64,000 bases of DNA from Microthyrium microscopicum (Eukaryota > Ascomycota > Dothideomycetes > Microthyriales > Microthyriaceae): assembly GCA_010405405.1 (NCBI GenBank), contig MU004231.1, positions 3,342,401 through 3,406,400 of the forward strand. The letters are read 5' to 3'. The notes under the pieces are model-generated. The model saw nothing but the letters and a program-made list of their open reading frames with translations, had not been told where the DNA came from and ran no database searches. Position numbers and translations under genes: made by a program. Below, piece after piece: positions 1 to 12,324 of this stretch; the first letter of the stretch is position 1; every line of letters begins with the position of its first letter.

Positions 1-548
1 TAAAATACTAAAAACAAGTCGCATATTTCTTAAATTAAAGATTTAACTTTAATAACTATAATTAAATAGACCTTTCTAGTTCTTAAAAATTAAGCAAAAA
101 TCAACTTGCTATTTAGCTTCTTCAGAATATCTAAATATGTGCTAGTTTTGGTGTAATAATTGCCTTTACATTTCTATGTTTGTTGTACTTTTTGGTTTTG
201 TTGAAGTGGCCAGGGTGGCCGTTATGAGCCGTCATAACTAGTCTGTGGCTTGGATTCAGCCACAAGCCTACATTTGCTGATCCTGTCCTGGCTTTGAACT
301 TTCGCGTCGTTCTACAAACACTCTCTCCAAAGCTGAAGAGCTTTACGTTGTACTGTTTCTTGAATGGCATGCATTGTACTGCCAATTACTGTCGCTGACG
401 AATAGCAATGGTGCTTTAGAATGCTCTCTGTCAATGATTCAATATGTTTCGCCATCGGCCACTTCACTCGCTTTCCACGTGCATACGCAAAGACATCCTT
501 AGCGAGCAAGGCTCACAATTGAGGCCGTTCTCCCACTCTACAGGCGCT
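1..548. other. AT-rich left edge and upstream region, no gene seen
   Basis: The first 150 bases are strongly A+T rich, unlike the rest of the window. This may be the margin of an AT-rich or RIP-affected segment lying outside the window. The remaining bases hold only short open frames with no recognisable product. The right end serves as upstream region of the phosphotransferase gene that begins at about 549. Confidence 0.4.
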
Positions 549-2284
549 ATGAAGAGTCATGGTAAGGCTCTATCTCCAGCCTCTGTTTGCCTCCCTGACA
601 GTTGAGATTGGAACTACCAAGATGAACTCTTTCAGTTTACCCGCGGCCGGTTTCTCTACAACGAGAGAAAGCAGTTTCTGCAACGAGAAGTGCGATTTGA
701 TATGAACAAGCTTGCTCAAATCGCCGTTGAACTTCTCGGGGCTCAACGATGCGAACAAATCCAAAAGTTCCCGGACGGTCTGTTCAATAAGGCATATCTC
801 TTCACCATGGACGACGGACAGGAGATTGTTGGCAAAGTTCCCAACCCAAACGCTGGAATTGCGCACTATACTACTGCAAGCGAAGTAGCAACACTGGACT
901 TTGTAAGTCAATGCTGGTCCAGAATTGCTTACGTGCTAACTAGTCTCGAGGTACGAAACACGCTGAATATTCCAGCCCCCAGAGTTCTAGGATGGAGTTC
1001 CCATTCTGCGAACAATCCCGTCGGAGTGGAGTACATTCTGATGGAGAAGGTAGCTGGAGTGCCATTGGAGCCGTTCTGGAGAGTATTGAAGCCCGTGAAG
1101 AAGTTGGAGGTGTTCATGAAGATATTTGAATACCAAAAGCGACTTTCGGGTGTTGTATTTCCTCGAATCGGCAGTCTTTATTACGCAAGTGACCTAAGTA
1201 CTTTCGACCAGGCACCGCCACTTGTCGTCAAAGTCAACGGAGAACCGCTCGAGCTGTCAAACTTCTCGATTGGTCCGACCGTCGGTCAGGGGTGGTTCTC
1301 TGACGGTCGAGAGACATTGGGCTTCCAAGAGGGGCCATGTACGTTCAGATAACCTTTTTGTTGGTCTAAAATACTCACAAGTGGGTAGGGGCTGATGTGC
1401 TGGAGTACAGAAGAGCAATCGCATCACGAGAACTGCACTGCATTCGTGAACTACACGCACGCAAGCCGATGCAGATGATCTGCGGCCCAAAATTATATCA
1501 ACCAACGTCAGCAAGGAAGGTCAAGGCGTTGGAACTCTTTCAGGCGTGGCTTCCGAAACTCATTCCTGCATCTCAACCAGAACTGCTGGAGGCTTATCTG
1601 TGGCACAATGATCTGCATGCAGAGAACATCTTGGTAAACCCCGAAAAGCCGACGGAAATTATGGGTATCATTGACTGGCAATCGACCGAAATCGCACCTC
1701 TGTTTGAGCTTCGAACAGCTCCAAGCTTCCTTGGCTATGAAGGGCCGGCCATAGACGACAAACTGGAGGCCCCTGTTCTCGATAAAGAGAGCGTGAACTC
1801 GGCTGAAGAAAATGCTCGAGTGATTAAACAGCACAATGACTCGGCGATCATGACTGCATGGTTAAGACTCTTGAAAAAGAAGGATCCCAAGCAGTATCAA
1901 GCGTATCGCTTCCAACAAACAATGCCAGGAACAATTCTTCACATATCTCAGAATATCTTTGAGATGGGAGAGGCACACCTGCTGAGTTTTCTCCTTCAAC
2001 AGCAGAAGCAGGCTGGCTCGGGCGCTCCACAGCTAAGCATTTCTACCGAACAGGCCCGTGTGATAGAGGAAGACGCCCAATTGGCGGATAAAAGCTTCGA
2101 CCTCATGAGCCAAATCCGTGATCAGATGGGTGACGCTTGGCCAGACAAAGGATTGGTCGATCACCAGCAGTATCAGCAGGCGAAAGAAGACCTCAGTCTG
2201 GCAAAAGAGGACATTGCAACTCTACTTGACTTGTCAAATCAGGAGAAAATGGAGCTTGAGAGATACTGGCCATTTGATCAATGA
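549..2284 (+). CDS. APH/choline-kinase-like phosphotransferase family protein
   Basis: I model four exons: 549-561, 607-902, 951-1338 and 1389-2284, giving 530 residues. The tiny first exon joins in frame to a conserved N-terminal segment (DELFQFTRGRFLYNE), which is why I chose this start. The kinase-like fold shows a Brenner-type catalytic motif HNDLHAEN near residue 305, followed by IIDWQ, the metal-binding aspartate segment. Introns are 45-50 bp. The second has length 48, a multiple of three with no stop, so unspliced reads would stay open. The protein ends in WPFDQ, as many fungal members do. The family phosphorylates small molecules or has unknown substrates, and some members are annotated as mitochondrial AIM9-like. 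A paralog of identical predicted length lies at 29169-30855. The substrate cannot be inferred. Confidence 0.85.
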
Positions 2285-2691
2285 TTGCAATGCGCATCAG
2301 CGTCTCAGCGTCAGACAGCGGCAACACCAAGCAGCAACAATGACAACTATCGACAGCCAAGCGGCGGGCTCCACTTCTACGTTTGTCGCCAATCCTGCGA
2401 TTGGATTTTGAAGCATTTCGGTAGACGAATGAGGAGCAAATCGGAATTGACTGCGAATAGAGAAACGTTTTTCTGAAGAAAGCTTCAAGTGGCCAAAGAG
2501 TGTCAAGCTGATGCGCCGCTTAGCAGTTGTTATGAATACATACAAGAAGAGAATAAACATCTATATACATGAAGTTATGCTAGTATGCAATAAGGGTAGA
2601 ATGATGAACGAGTTTTATATGCTCTAAATGCTTCCGTAGTCCCGTGTGTTTAAATCAAAGTTCGTAGGCGTCTCTCATGGCATCCGATCAT

Positions 2692-4418
2692 TCAATCATC
2701 TCCTTCGTCTTCGGCTTCAGCCTTGCCTTTACCAGAAGAAGTGAAGCGGGAGTTCTTTGAGCTTCCCACTCCAGCAACGAGACGAGTAGTCACGACCTTT
2801 CCGTCGCAGAATTGAACCCAGCCATCTAAGGCTTCGACCTTGATGACAGTGGAAAACTTGGGGCCAAGATCAGGAGCGTTGCGCATATTGCAGAACTTGG
2901 AGATCGATCCTGCATCGAAAACGCCCTCTACGGCTCGATCACGACCGCCCCATGTTGGTCGGGCACCAGCTCCACCAGTGATCTTGTTCTGGACATACTC
3001 GATGTGGAACACTGGTTTGCTGCCGAGGAACTGCTTGTAGCCGCCACATTCACTTTGTGAGGTCAGCAAATATTCCGCACTTTACAATCATAGTGAACTT
3101 ACCCATTTGCAGCGCATTCTTCGTTGACGGCGAACTGAATGACGCTTTGAACTTTTGGCAGAATCTGAACAGAGTTCTTCAAACCAATGGACATGTTGTA
3201 TTTGCGAGCTTCAGCTGCCATGAACTTGACGTAGTTGATCGAGTCTTGCTCCGTCAGGCCAATGCCATTCTTGTTGTCATATCCATCTTGAAGAATTGTC
3301 AGCTTACGCCTATCGAATGATTACAGTTACTTACCAGTGTTATCGGGATCAATAGCGTTGCAGCCCTTATCTGCGGCAATCTTTATTCTATCGCGCATGA
3401 TTTGCCAGACGACTGGAAGTGTTGCAGAGTTTGGATTTGGGTTCTTGATGTTCAACCACTTCTCGCCTTGCCAGTAGCTGGAACCTTTGTCGTCTTTGGC
3501 AATGGGGCCACCCATGTCAGATTTGCTGAATCGCTTGAAATCGTCTCGCCATGATTCGGAGCTTCCAGCGCTAAAGTAGCAGATGACCTTCTTGTTGTGT
3601 TTCTTGAGAGCATCAATCGTAGATTTGGGAGTCTCGAAAAGATCAATGTCAAAAATCTCGACGTGGTCTGGGGAAGGCACAGAGCTGGTATCAACCAATC
3701 CATTGAGAATGATCTGGAAAGGAGCAGCAACCTTTGGTTGCCAGAGAGAAGTTCTCATGCTGCTTTCAGGGGCCTCGCCGGCAGGTGCTGAAGGAGGGGC
3801 CTCTGAGCCAGCTGGCGTTTTGGGCTTCTTAGGCTTCTTGGCTCCATCGGGCTGAGATTTGCCTTTCTTGCCTTTCTTGTTTGGGTCCTTATCGCTGACT
3901 TCCTCTGCGGACTCTGATGAGTCTTTTGACTCTGGGGTCTCTTTAGACTCTGGAGTCTTTGAGGATTTGGGCTTGAACCAGTCCGCCCAGCCTTGAAAAG
4001 ATGGAGTCTCTTTTTCTTCTGCTGCCTCTGCTTCCTCAGGAGCTTGTTTGGCTTCTGAGACTTCGGGAGCTTGTGGGGCAGCAGGAGCTTTTGGAGCCGC
4101 GGGAGCTTTTGGAGCTTTTGGAGAGTTTGGTCGCTTCCAAGATCCCCAGCCTTGTGCGCCTGAGTTCTTGTTGGGTTTGTTGCCTCCCCATGGATTCGCA
4201 AACGATGAGCCAAACTGGAAGCCACGAGAGCCTTGGCCTGGGGGTTTGTTGACATTGTTTTTGCTAGGCTTGTTTCCCCATGGCCATCCTCCTTGTTCGG
4301 CTTCGGTAGCCTCAGTAGCTTCAATGGCTTCGGTGGCCTCGACAGACTCTACGCCTGCTACAGGAGCTGAGAGTGCTACGCCAGCGTAGGCTGTAAGCAC
4401 CAAAAGGGATGTCCTCAT
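2692..4418 (-). CDS. Secreted glycoside hydrolase family 114-like protein with disordered N-terminal stalk
   Basis: Three exons (4418-3335, 3286-3103, 3052-2692) give 542 residues. Residues 1-18 form a signal peptide ending in ALSA. Residues 20-220 are low complexity, rich in Pro, Glu, Lys and Ser, with short KAP and ESKETP-type repeats. Residues 222-542 match the GH114 (endo-alpha-1,4-polygalactosaminidase) barrel: SLWQPK, FQIIL, VEIFDIDLFET, VICYFSAGS, and DPDNTDGYDNKNG restored across the first intron. The family hydrolyses galactosamine-containing polymers, some of them fungal wall or biofilm polysaccharides. A 200-residue charged stalk before the domain is unusual and may tether or space the enzyme from the wall. 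The family call is from remembered motifs. Confidence 0.85.
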
Positions 4419-7080
4419 GACTGCTGATAATTTTCAAAGGAATGTGAAGAATAGGAAAAAGGAGTGTGTCTATTTGCGCATAAAGAGTGAAATGAAATCC
4501 AAGACTTAAGGATGACGGTAGCCAGCACCAATGCGTTTTGTGTCAGAACTCAGATGGTGAGGACTGTTAAGTAGGAGACATATGAATATCCTGCGATCTA
4601 TAAAGAACCGGCCACCTGTAAGTGGTGTAAATACAGAGCCGCCTTAAGCAGGGTATATTCCCAGGTTTTACGTGTCAATGGTATCGGAATGCGAGGATAT
4701 AATTTCCGAATGCGGCCCTTCTCACTGCGAGTTGGGACATTTTGCAGTCCATTGAGTCCATCGTATGCTTATTGTTTCAGTCGACACACCGTTTCTGAGA
4801 AAAGCTTGAGGTAAAATTCGATATTGATCTGGAAGATATACTAGAGCCGGTAGATCACGGGCATAGACCTGGTTAGAAGACCTGTATATATCAAGGGCTA
4901 TAAATTCAGTCCAATAACTGTAAGTGTATTTATTACCCTCATTTTCCCACCTGCTACTTTTCGACCTGATTTGCTGCTTCTAGGGTCACCGTATTGTGTT
5001 ATGTTGGCCCTTCTTTAGGACATTGCTCAAGGGTTTCTGACTTCCAGGAGTGGCTCATTTTAAGATCTATACTAGATCGCTTGGTTTGCTATGAAATTCT
5101 TAGTACTTTAGGTAGCTACGACCAGGGAAGTTCTATTGTTTCTGACCTCACACTGAGGTTTGATAGGACTTTCCGAAGTACTCACAAAATCACAAGTCAA
5201 CATATTTCACAAGTTTAGTACGATGTCAATTTCCAAAAACTGGGAGAAACGTGCTGAATCTCCTCTTGTACTAATTGATTGCATTACGACGACCAGACTC
5301 TGTTGGAGAAATGAGCATTTCGTGAGTGAGGGTGAACAAAATGACCGGCAAGGACCGGAGGCCTAGTCAATGTCAATATACTTGAAGTGCTCTTGAATAG
5401 AGGGGGAAGTTGTGGTCATTGTATTTAGGTATTAGGGTCGAGAAGCTTTTAATTGGAAACCAGCTGGGGTCATCCTCAATGACTGTAGTGAGCGGCGAAA
5501 CTGAGCCTCAACGAAAATATGGTACTCCAGTCCTACAATGTAATGAATAAAGATATAATTCTAATGATGATCATGAGAGTATGGAAGTTCAACAACCTAC
5601 GCTATATTCTAATCTCGCGAGAGAGAGGGGGATTACTGGTTTGACGCCGCGCGAACCAAGCTTGAAATCGATCTTTTGACCAGATGGCTCCCAAAGCGTC
5701 CTTTGTAGCGATCTCGAAGACTTTCCCTGGCGGCTGAGATGATAGACACATGGGGTGTACAACGAGATTCCTATCCCAGGTAAGTTGCAAGGGACCTTCT
5801 CAGGTACCTCTACACAGTAATAGACATGCCCAATCATTATCACTTTCGCCTCCATGCATTTGCACTGCTGGACACTGAAAGTAGACCGAATTTCGCCCCA
5901 AAAGCTTGTTTACGAAATCCGCCTGAACAGATTTTCCCGGTCCGAGGCCCTTCATTTCCTTCACCTTAAACTTTGACCTAAGCATCGGCTGGAATTGTCG
6001 CCGGGCATTGTTGTCTTTACATCAGCTTAGATGCCTTGTGCATTGATTGCATGCGGCAACGAGTTTCCTATTGGCGATATGACCGGGTTTCTGATGCAAG
6101 ATAAATAAGATTTAACGTGCAAGCACTGTCTACGCATACGCAAATGCTGTACTCGGATGATTACCTGCGATTGACATCAAAGCTCGAGTCTTGATCGATA
6201 GCTTGACACGGATATGTTATGTACCGTATGCTGCCGCGACATGAGGACAAAATCCTGGTTATATGTACGATGCTCTTGGACGGGGTAAATTCTAGCACTT
6301 ACGCATTTTGCTTAGTGATAGCTTGCGTGGCAATTTGAGAAAACAGACCTGAGCAAGAACACTCGAACTAATGAACTGTTTAAACCCTACTGACAGCTTT
6401 CACATCAAGCAAACCTTCCATTTCTCCATTACACATAGACATGTCTGATCCACGGCTCGCATTGATGCTCTCTCGTGGCTCAAGTAACATGATCATACAC
6501 CGGGTGCCACAGCGTCAATAACAAGCACAGCTCCGTGGCACATCACTGCCCGATTGTTCAACAACCTCGCATCATTATCTTCCAAGATACATGTTCAAGC
6601 ATGTCAAAGACCTGCAAAAGGCCTCTTTTGATCCGCAAGCGCAATGAAGCACAACATTGGCATCGTTTGATCAACAGGCACAAGCTTAGCACTTGATCAC
6701 ACTAACACCCATTCAAGTAGTTCATGAAAGTACTTTGCACGCTTTTGCTCCCGCACACGTTGTGGCTAGGGCCAATCAGCTGCCCAAACATCTATTTAAG
6801 CTTATTACTCTTCATATCCAGCACAGTAGTGTGATATAGCTTATCACTACAATAATTGTAGATCCACGGTTCTTGGCTTGGCAGACAAACTTTGATATCT
6901 GCTATCGTCAATGCCAATGGGCATCAAACCCCACGCCAAACACTAATATTCACGATCTCGCAAACATATCCCACGACTGCTGATACATAAACTCACCGCT
7001 CTCCTTGCAGTTCACGATACAGCGGTTGACGACCTACGTTATTCGCTCCCCCATCATCGATCGCGACCAACACTACAATC
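4419..7080. other. Intergenic, 2.7 kb, mostly without convincing genes
   Basis: This is the space between the head of the GH114 gene (-) and a small secreted-protein gene (+), so it holds two divergent promoters. Apart from the possible remnant at 5599-6020, I see no open frame with recognisable protein content. Confidence 0.4.
5599..6020 (-). pseudogene. Possible decayed gene fragment, product unknown
   Basis: One reading frame runs across this stretch and is interrupted once, by a TGA at about 5797-5799. The two halves look protein-like: a basic N-terminal part containing FVNKLLGRNSVYFQCPAVQ, then WACLLLC, then after the stop a segment with LTWDRNLVVHP and ALGAIWSKDRFQAW. I do not recognise the family. 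It could be a recent pseudogene, an exon pair whose intron I have not found, or a chance frame. Confidence 0.25.
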
Positions 7081-7671
7081 ATGCCATCCCCAGCATTCAT
7101 AGCAGCCTCCCTCCTTGCAGCATCAGCCTCAAAAGGCACAATAAACACAACAGCCACCAAAGGCACAATAAAATACACTCCAAACCCACACCAATGTCTT
7201 GAAAGCAGCAACCCACACTCCGCAACCTCCACCATAGTCCTCGCCTCCTGTTCCTCCACCACACCCAACAACAAGACTACCATACCCGCACGCCAACTCT
7301 GGCGCATCGACCCCGACCGCCTCACCATAACATCCAGCTCCGGCAAGCGCTGCGTCTGGGTCCAGCACCCAGACGATACCTCCGATGAATTCTCCAACAA
7401 TCCCGTCGATGTTACAGCGTGCAAGACAGTTCGGCTGGGCGATGGGTTAGTGAGCGCGGATGGGTTTCAGAAATTGGTGTTTTTGGATGGCACGATTGTG
7501 TGGAGGGGACAGAGTAAGACGTTGCCGCAGAGGGTGGAGGAGCGGTTTTGCGTGGAGGCTAGTAGACAGGTGGTGAATGGGAGTGCGGATGAGGGGGCCG
7601 TCGCGTTGATGTTGCAGCATTGTGTGCCTGGGAAGCCGGAGCAGCAGTTTCGGTTTGATGTTGGGGTGTAG
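7081..7671 (+). CDS. Small secreted protein, possibly beta-trefoil (ricin-B-like)
   Basis: A single exon encodes 196 residues. Residues 1 to about 17 look like a signal peptide (MPSPAFIAASLLAASAS). The body has spaced cysteines (NPHQCLE, LASCSS, GKRCVW, TACKTV, RFCVEA, LQHCVPG), a QLWRID segment, and alternating hydrophobic strands. This resembles the QxW-bearing repeats of ricin-B-type lectin folds, but I am not certain of the fold. The first half is C-rich in codon use and the second half G-rich, giving a visible strand-skew switch near 7440. No intron is evident. A carbohydrate-binding or effector-like secreted role is inference. Confidence 0.6.
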   Translation: MPSPAFIAASLLAASASKGTINTTATKGTIKYTPNPHQCLESSNPHSATSTIVLASCSSTTPNNKTTIPARQLWRIDPDRLTITSSSGKRCVWVQHPDDTSDEFSNNPVDVTACKTVRLGDGLVSADGFQKLVFLDGTIVWRGQSKTLPQRVEERFCVEASRQVVNGSADEGAVALMLQHCVPGKPEQQFRFDVGV

Positions 7672-7933
7672 AAACTTGGGATTGAGAGGATCAAGTAGAG
7701 GTCGCGAAGGAGGATCAATTGGAGGCTGGTGGTGATGTTGATGTTAGAGTAATGCGGTTGTGGGTAATGTGTATCATAGTATAATAATAGGAAGCGTTAA
7801 TGTTGAATCTCTGCTATAAGAAGACATACACAAGGACGGTAAGCACCATATGCAATAGATAAAGAGACATTATTGTATTATCTGCCATCATTTAGCATAA
7901 TGCAAGTATTATCTCTACAGAGAAACGAAATCC

Positions 7934-10900
7934 TTAAAGTTTCGATTCGATATCTTCATATTCCGAAATATCCCTGACCGGCCGCAGGCCCAAAGAGGCC
8001 TGTAGACTGGCGCGGAACTCATGGACGTCAGTGATAGTGGTAGCCTTAGCCGCGACTGGAATCACGTCGGTAGTGGCAGGTGTCTCAGTCTTGGATTCGA
8101 TGCCCACACTGGCGAGGACGCTGCCAATTGCAAGTTTTCCTTGTTCAAGAATACCTTGAACGTCTTCCTGCGGCAATCCAGCATCCTCGCGCAGGTACGT
8201 ACCTACGGCACCGAGAACCGCATCAGAATCACCACCCGACAAGTCGACTTTGGCAAAGCGGGCTTTGAGCTTGTCCGCATCGACTGGCATGTTAGACTGG
8301 AAGAGCTGGACGATAAGCGCAACAGTCTTGTCTAGTTGCTCTTCGGGGGTCATGTGTGCAGCAATGGATGCTGGAGTAGCTTGGGCTAGCAAGTGGATGG
8401 ATAATTTCGATCGAGTTTTGGATGCTGGCGAGAGGTACGAGTTGTAAAAGTCGACAATATCGGCCTTGGTGAGCTTCATTACTTCAGCGACATCGGTTTC
8501 GGCTGAAAAGGTTAGCCAAGAACGTCGAATGTTGGAATATCACACGGAAACTTACCCGAGTCAAAAGCAAAAGTCTCTGCGAGGATGTAGCTCATCAGCT
8601 GGATTGATTCATCCTTCAGATTCTTCGGCTTCTCCGATATTTTACTACACAAGCCAGCCTTGTGCTTCTCGAATTTGTTTTCGTCCATATCGCGAATCTG
8701 CTCTCCAAGTTGCACTAAAAAGGCTTCAATGCGACCTTCCAGATAATCGGGAGACTTTTCGCTTTGCACTAGGATGCGATAGCATAGATGGGTAACGGGA
8801 ATAACCGCACCACTAAATACCACGTAGCCAAGTTGTTCTTTGGTCCTGAGTTGATCATAACATGGCTCTTCTCCTATCGACGCAGCAAGAAGAGTCTTAG
8901 CGCGTAGGTTTCGATCCTGGTCGTCCCCTATGGGCAAAACATATTCAATGCAATGATTGACATTTTCCGGGTCCGCCAGAGTTCGTTCATACAGATAGTT
9001 GCTGCCCGGTGGGATAACCAAAGTTCGTCGCATTGGCCATTGAGCTGAGGGAAGTCCTTTTGGTTTCAGAATCGTCTCTACAAGGTCGGTGATGTTACGA
9101 GCATCCTCTTTCGAGAGATTGCCGTGCGCGAGAACCTCAATGTGTAGCTGCTTGAGGAGCTGGGGATAAAAAGCTCGTATATCCTCGACCGTGATGTTTT
9201 GAAGTTCGTTGGCCAATTCATCGACGATAAAAGACCGGTCTTGAGTCAGCCAAGATTTGTATGTTCCCACTTGGTGAAATGGTTGTTTAAAGTGCCAGTT
9301 CTTGTAAACACGTTGAGCTCGCTCTTTGATGATGTCGAATCGATCCTCCTTGACATTAAGCTCTCTCATGGAATGCAGGACTTTCTCTAGCAAAACCGCC
9401 ATTTTATCATTGTATCCAGAAATAATAATTTGGAGACCCAGACCGTTCTGGCTAAGCGAATATTCCAGGCCGGCAATTTCCGCATCGTAAGAGTACTCAT
9501 TGAGAGAATCTTGTACTAAGGAGCAATATAGCTTAGATATCGCAGAGCATCGAGGAGTAATGCTTGATAATGGCGTTCTAAGTGTGATCTTAACGTTGGC
9601 TTTTGGAACCCAGAACTGGTCATCCTTCTTGTACCAGATCCGGACATACTGATCGTTACGAATAAGCTTGGGGGCTATGGCAGGTGTCAAAACTTCCTTC
9701 TTTTCCACGTCAAGTCTAGTGGGGATAAACTCGTTCTTATGGGGTAGGTGGAGTTGAGATGGTCGATCAGCTGAACGCGCTCCTGCAGCATCGATAATCA
9801 TCTTTTTGAAATCCTTCGGCCATGGCTGGTAAGAGTACTCTGTCCCGTACCACGCTTCTTTCTTGTCCCAAGTTCCTGGATAATTTTGGCTTACGACTGT
9901 AATTCTTACATTATCTGGTCGAAGGTATTCCAGGCCTTCTTGGATTTTCGCGGGGGAGAACACTCTGGTCGTTACAGGAGCGCTGAGCAGCTCATCCCTA
10001 GGATAGGGTCTTTGCATCATGCCGCTTAGACGGCTTGCCGTCTTACTAGCACTGCTGTTCTGCTTGAAGCGGAACTCGACCTCTCCGACATTTTTGAGCT
10101 CTTCGAAAACCCATTCCTGTGGTGTACCTTCCCTGAGAAGAGCAATGTACTGAAAGATGACTTTGGCAATCTCCTGGTATTGTATCAAGCCTTCCGCAGT
10201 AAGCGTGACGCGGATATCGAAGTAGGCAGCTCCGGGGCAAAGAGGCAATGAGCCGCAGCTGAGACTATCAGCCCAGCCCTTTTCCTTTAGATAAGCGAGA
10301 ACGCTACCAGGCCCTTCATGTCCAATGAGATGACTCAAGTAGTGCGAAGGGTGGCAATCCCACATATCAGTCTCATCTGGGTAGGGGAAGAAGAAGCTGA
10401 GGGTTCGGACATCAGCAACAGGCTTGGCAAATAATTGCATAAATGAGCCATTCTCTTCGAACAGAGGGATATCATCCCAGCGGTTTTGCTGCAAGTTCTT
10501 ATTGGGCACGTCGGAAAACAGCTCCACAGTCCAGGACTCAAGCTCATCCAAGCTTTCACGACCAAGGACCACAAGCTTCATTCGATTCGCAGAGTAGTGC
10601 TTCTCATAGAAGTCCATAAATCGCGCGCGAAGATCAACGCCTTTAGAAAGCGGGTTGTCGTGCAAAGTCTTCCAATTACCGGTGCTAAAGTGGTTGTATG
10701 GATGCTTTTTATTTGAGACTGACTGAGAGAGTTGGTGGAGGCGCCAAGTATCGGACTGTAAATTCTTTTTGTTCTCCGAGTCTACAGATCGAAGTTCTTT
10801 TTTGAGGGTATCTTCGAGGAATAGTGGTTTCACAAAGAATTGTGCGAACCTGTCCAATGCGCCATACAGAATTGAATCATTGGTTGTTTTCGAGACATCG

Positions 10901-11675
10901 ATCTGAGACGACGCTTTACTATTAGACGGCGTATGAGCTGATGCCGCAACTTCGAAATAGAAATTTGTCGACGTCGCTGCTGTAAATGCATTCGAATATC
11001 CGTTATGCGTGCTAAGATATTGATTGTATTCATTCTCTGATGGAAACTAGACGCAAATCAATGAATTGAAAAGCTTCAAACGAGCGGATTTCCTACCTTT
11101 TCAGTGCCCATGAAAAGCATATGCTCCACCGCATGAGCTAGGCCGGGCATATCCTCGGCATCACTATAGCTACCGACATTGACATCAAGAGCAGCGCTGG
11201 CTTTGTCCGTCTTTGGATCATGGATGAGGAGCACCTCGAGCTGATTTGGCAAAAGTATGACTCGATAAGAGCGGTCGTCGAGCGCGGGCTTCTCGAGAGA
11301 ATCAGTGACTCTGGCGGCCGATACAACGGACTTGTTGTGTATGGGTGCTGTCATAGCAGCAAAAGTACGTCTGGAATTGTTGGTGTATGGCGATGGATTT
11401 GTGGCAACGGGACGAAGATATCGAGGATATGAGGATATTAAAGGCAAAGGCAACGACGACAAGCGTAATGGTGGCGACGCGACAAGGCTGAGGCTCGGGC
11501 GACCACCTGCAGTTTGTGCGGATACGGGTTGACCAGCTCGCAAGGTTGAGTTTGATGCAAACGACGAGACTTGTGAGATGGATGCAAGTGGCGAGCCAGA
11601 TGTTTGTGAGTAGTGGTCGAGTTGTGTTTTCCTCCTCTGCGACCGCCTTACCACACTCGCTGCCAAGGTTCGCAT
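7934..11675 (-). CDS. Insulysin-like M16A metalloprotease (IDE/Ste23 family)
   Basis: Three exons (11675-11097, 11046-8556, 8502-7934) give 1212 residues. The inverted zinc motif HAVEH is at residues 181-185, followed by FPSENEYNQYLSTHNGYSNAF across the first junction, a hallmark of the family. Later segments such as LRTKEQLGYVV and the middle and C-terminal M16 domains are present. Insulysins are zinc peptidases that degrade peptides; yeast Ste23 and Axl1 cut the a-factor precursor. The C-terminus is SKL, a peroxisomal targeting signal type 1 (human IDE ends in AKL). The first 107 residues are Arg/Ser-rich and mitochondrial-presequence-like, and Met108 (codon at 11354) could start a cytosolic or peroxisomal form. 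Length exceeds the usual 1000-1050 mainly because of this extension. Confidence 0.93.
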
Positions 11676-12324
11676 GCAAGGAGAGGCAGTTGGAATTTGG
11701 AATGGCAGCTTCGGGACAGTACGATGACGGGTTGAGCTAGCGCAAGCGAAGTAGGAGGATACCGTAGGGCGAGATGCGATTGAGGTGAAGATGGCGGTTG
11801 CAAATACTAGAAATCGGCGAGGGGAGTCAGAAAGATCTCAAAAGCGGAGAGTAGCTTCTCGTGGGCTGGGGATAGATCACCGGGTGTGGAAATTTGGGGT
11901 TGTATGTTGCTGCCAGCTCAAGGTCAAGGCTGGTGTTGATTTTGTGGATTAATCTGGAAGCTGCCAAGCTGCCCTGGCCTTTCATGAATCAACACCATCT
12001 CCATCTCCCCATCTCCAACAACAACATCCAAATTGTCTGCCATCGCCGTTTGTTGTAAAGTCGTCCATCTTTATCCTGGTCGGTTGGTCTGTCAGGGTCC
12101 AAACCGGTACATCGGACGTACTTGTTCACCTCCGCCTTGTCGCAGGGCTGTCCGCACGAGTTGCAATTCTTACGTCGCTTGTACTCCCTGTGGCCGTTTA
12201 TATGTTCTTAGCCGATTGTCGTACCATCTAGACTCGGTTACTCCGGTTTTGCTTCCTCATCAAGTAGATCTTTGTTGCTCAATTTGACGAGTCTGCCACA
12301 TAACTTTCGCCCTTATCCATAATC

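Noticed and set aside
220-250. Looked for tRNA genes and other structured RNAs across the window, starting in the left edge
   Set aside because: I found no convincing acceptor stem plus GTTCRA-type T-loop combination by eye. A tRNAscan-SE or Infernal run would settle this.
3755-4324. Long minus-strand frame of 189 codons inside the GH114 gene
   Set aside because: It is an out-of-phase reading of the low-complexity stalk. The in-phase frame has a signal peptide and a known domain.
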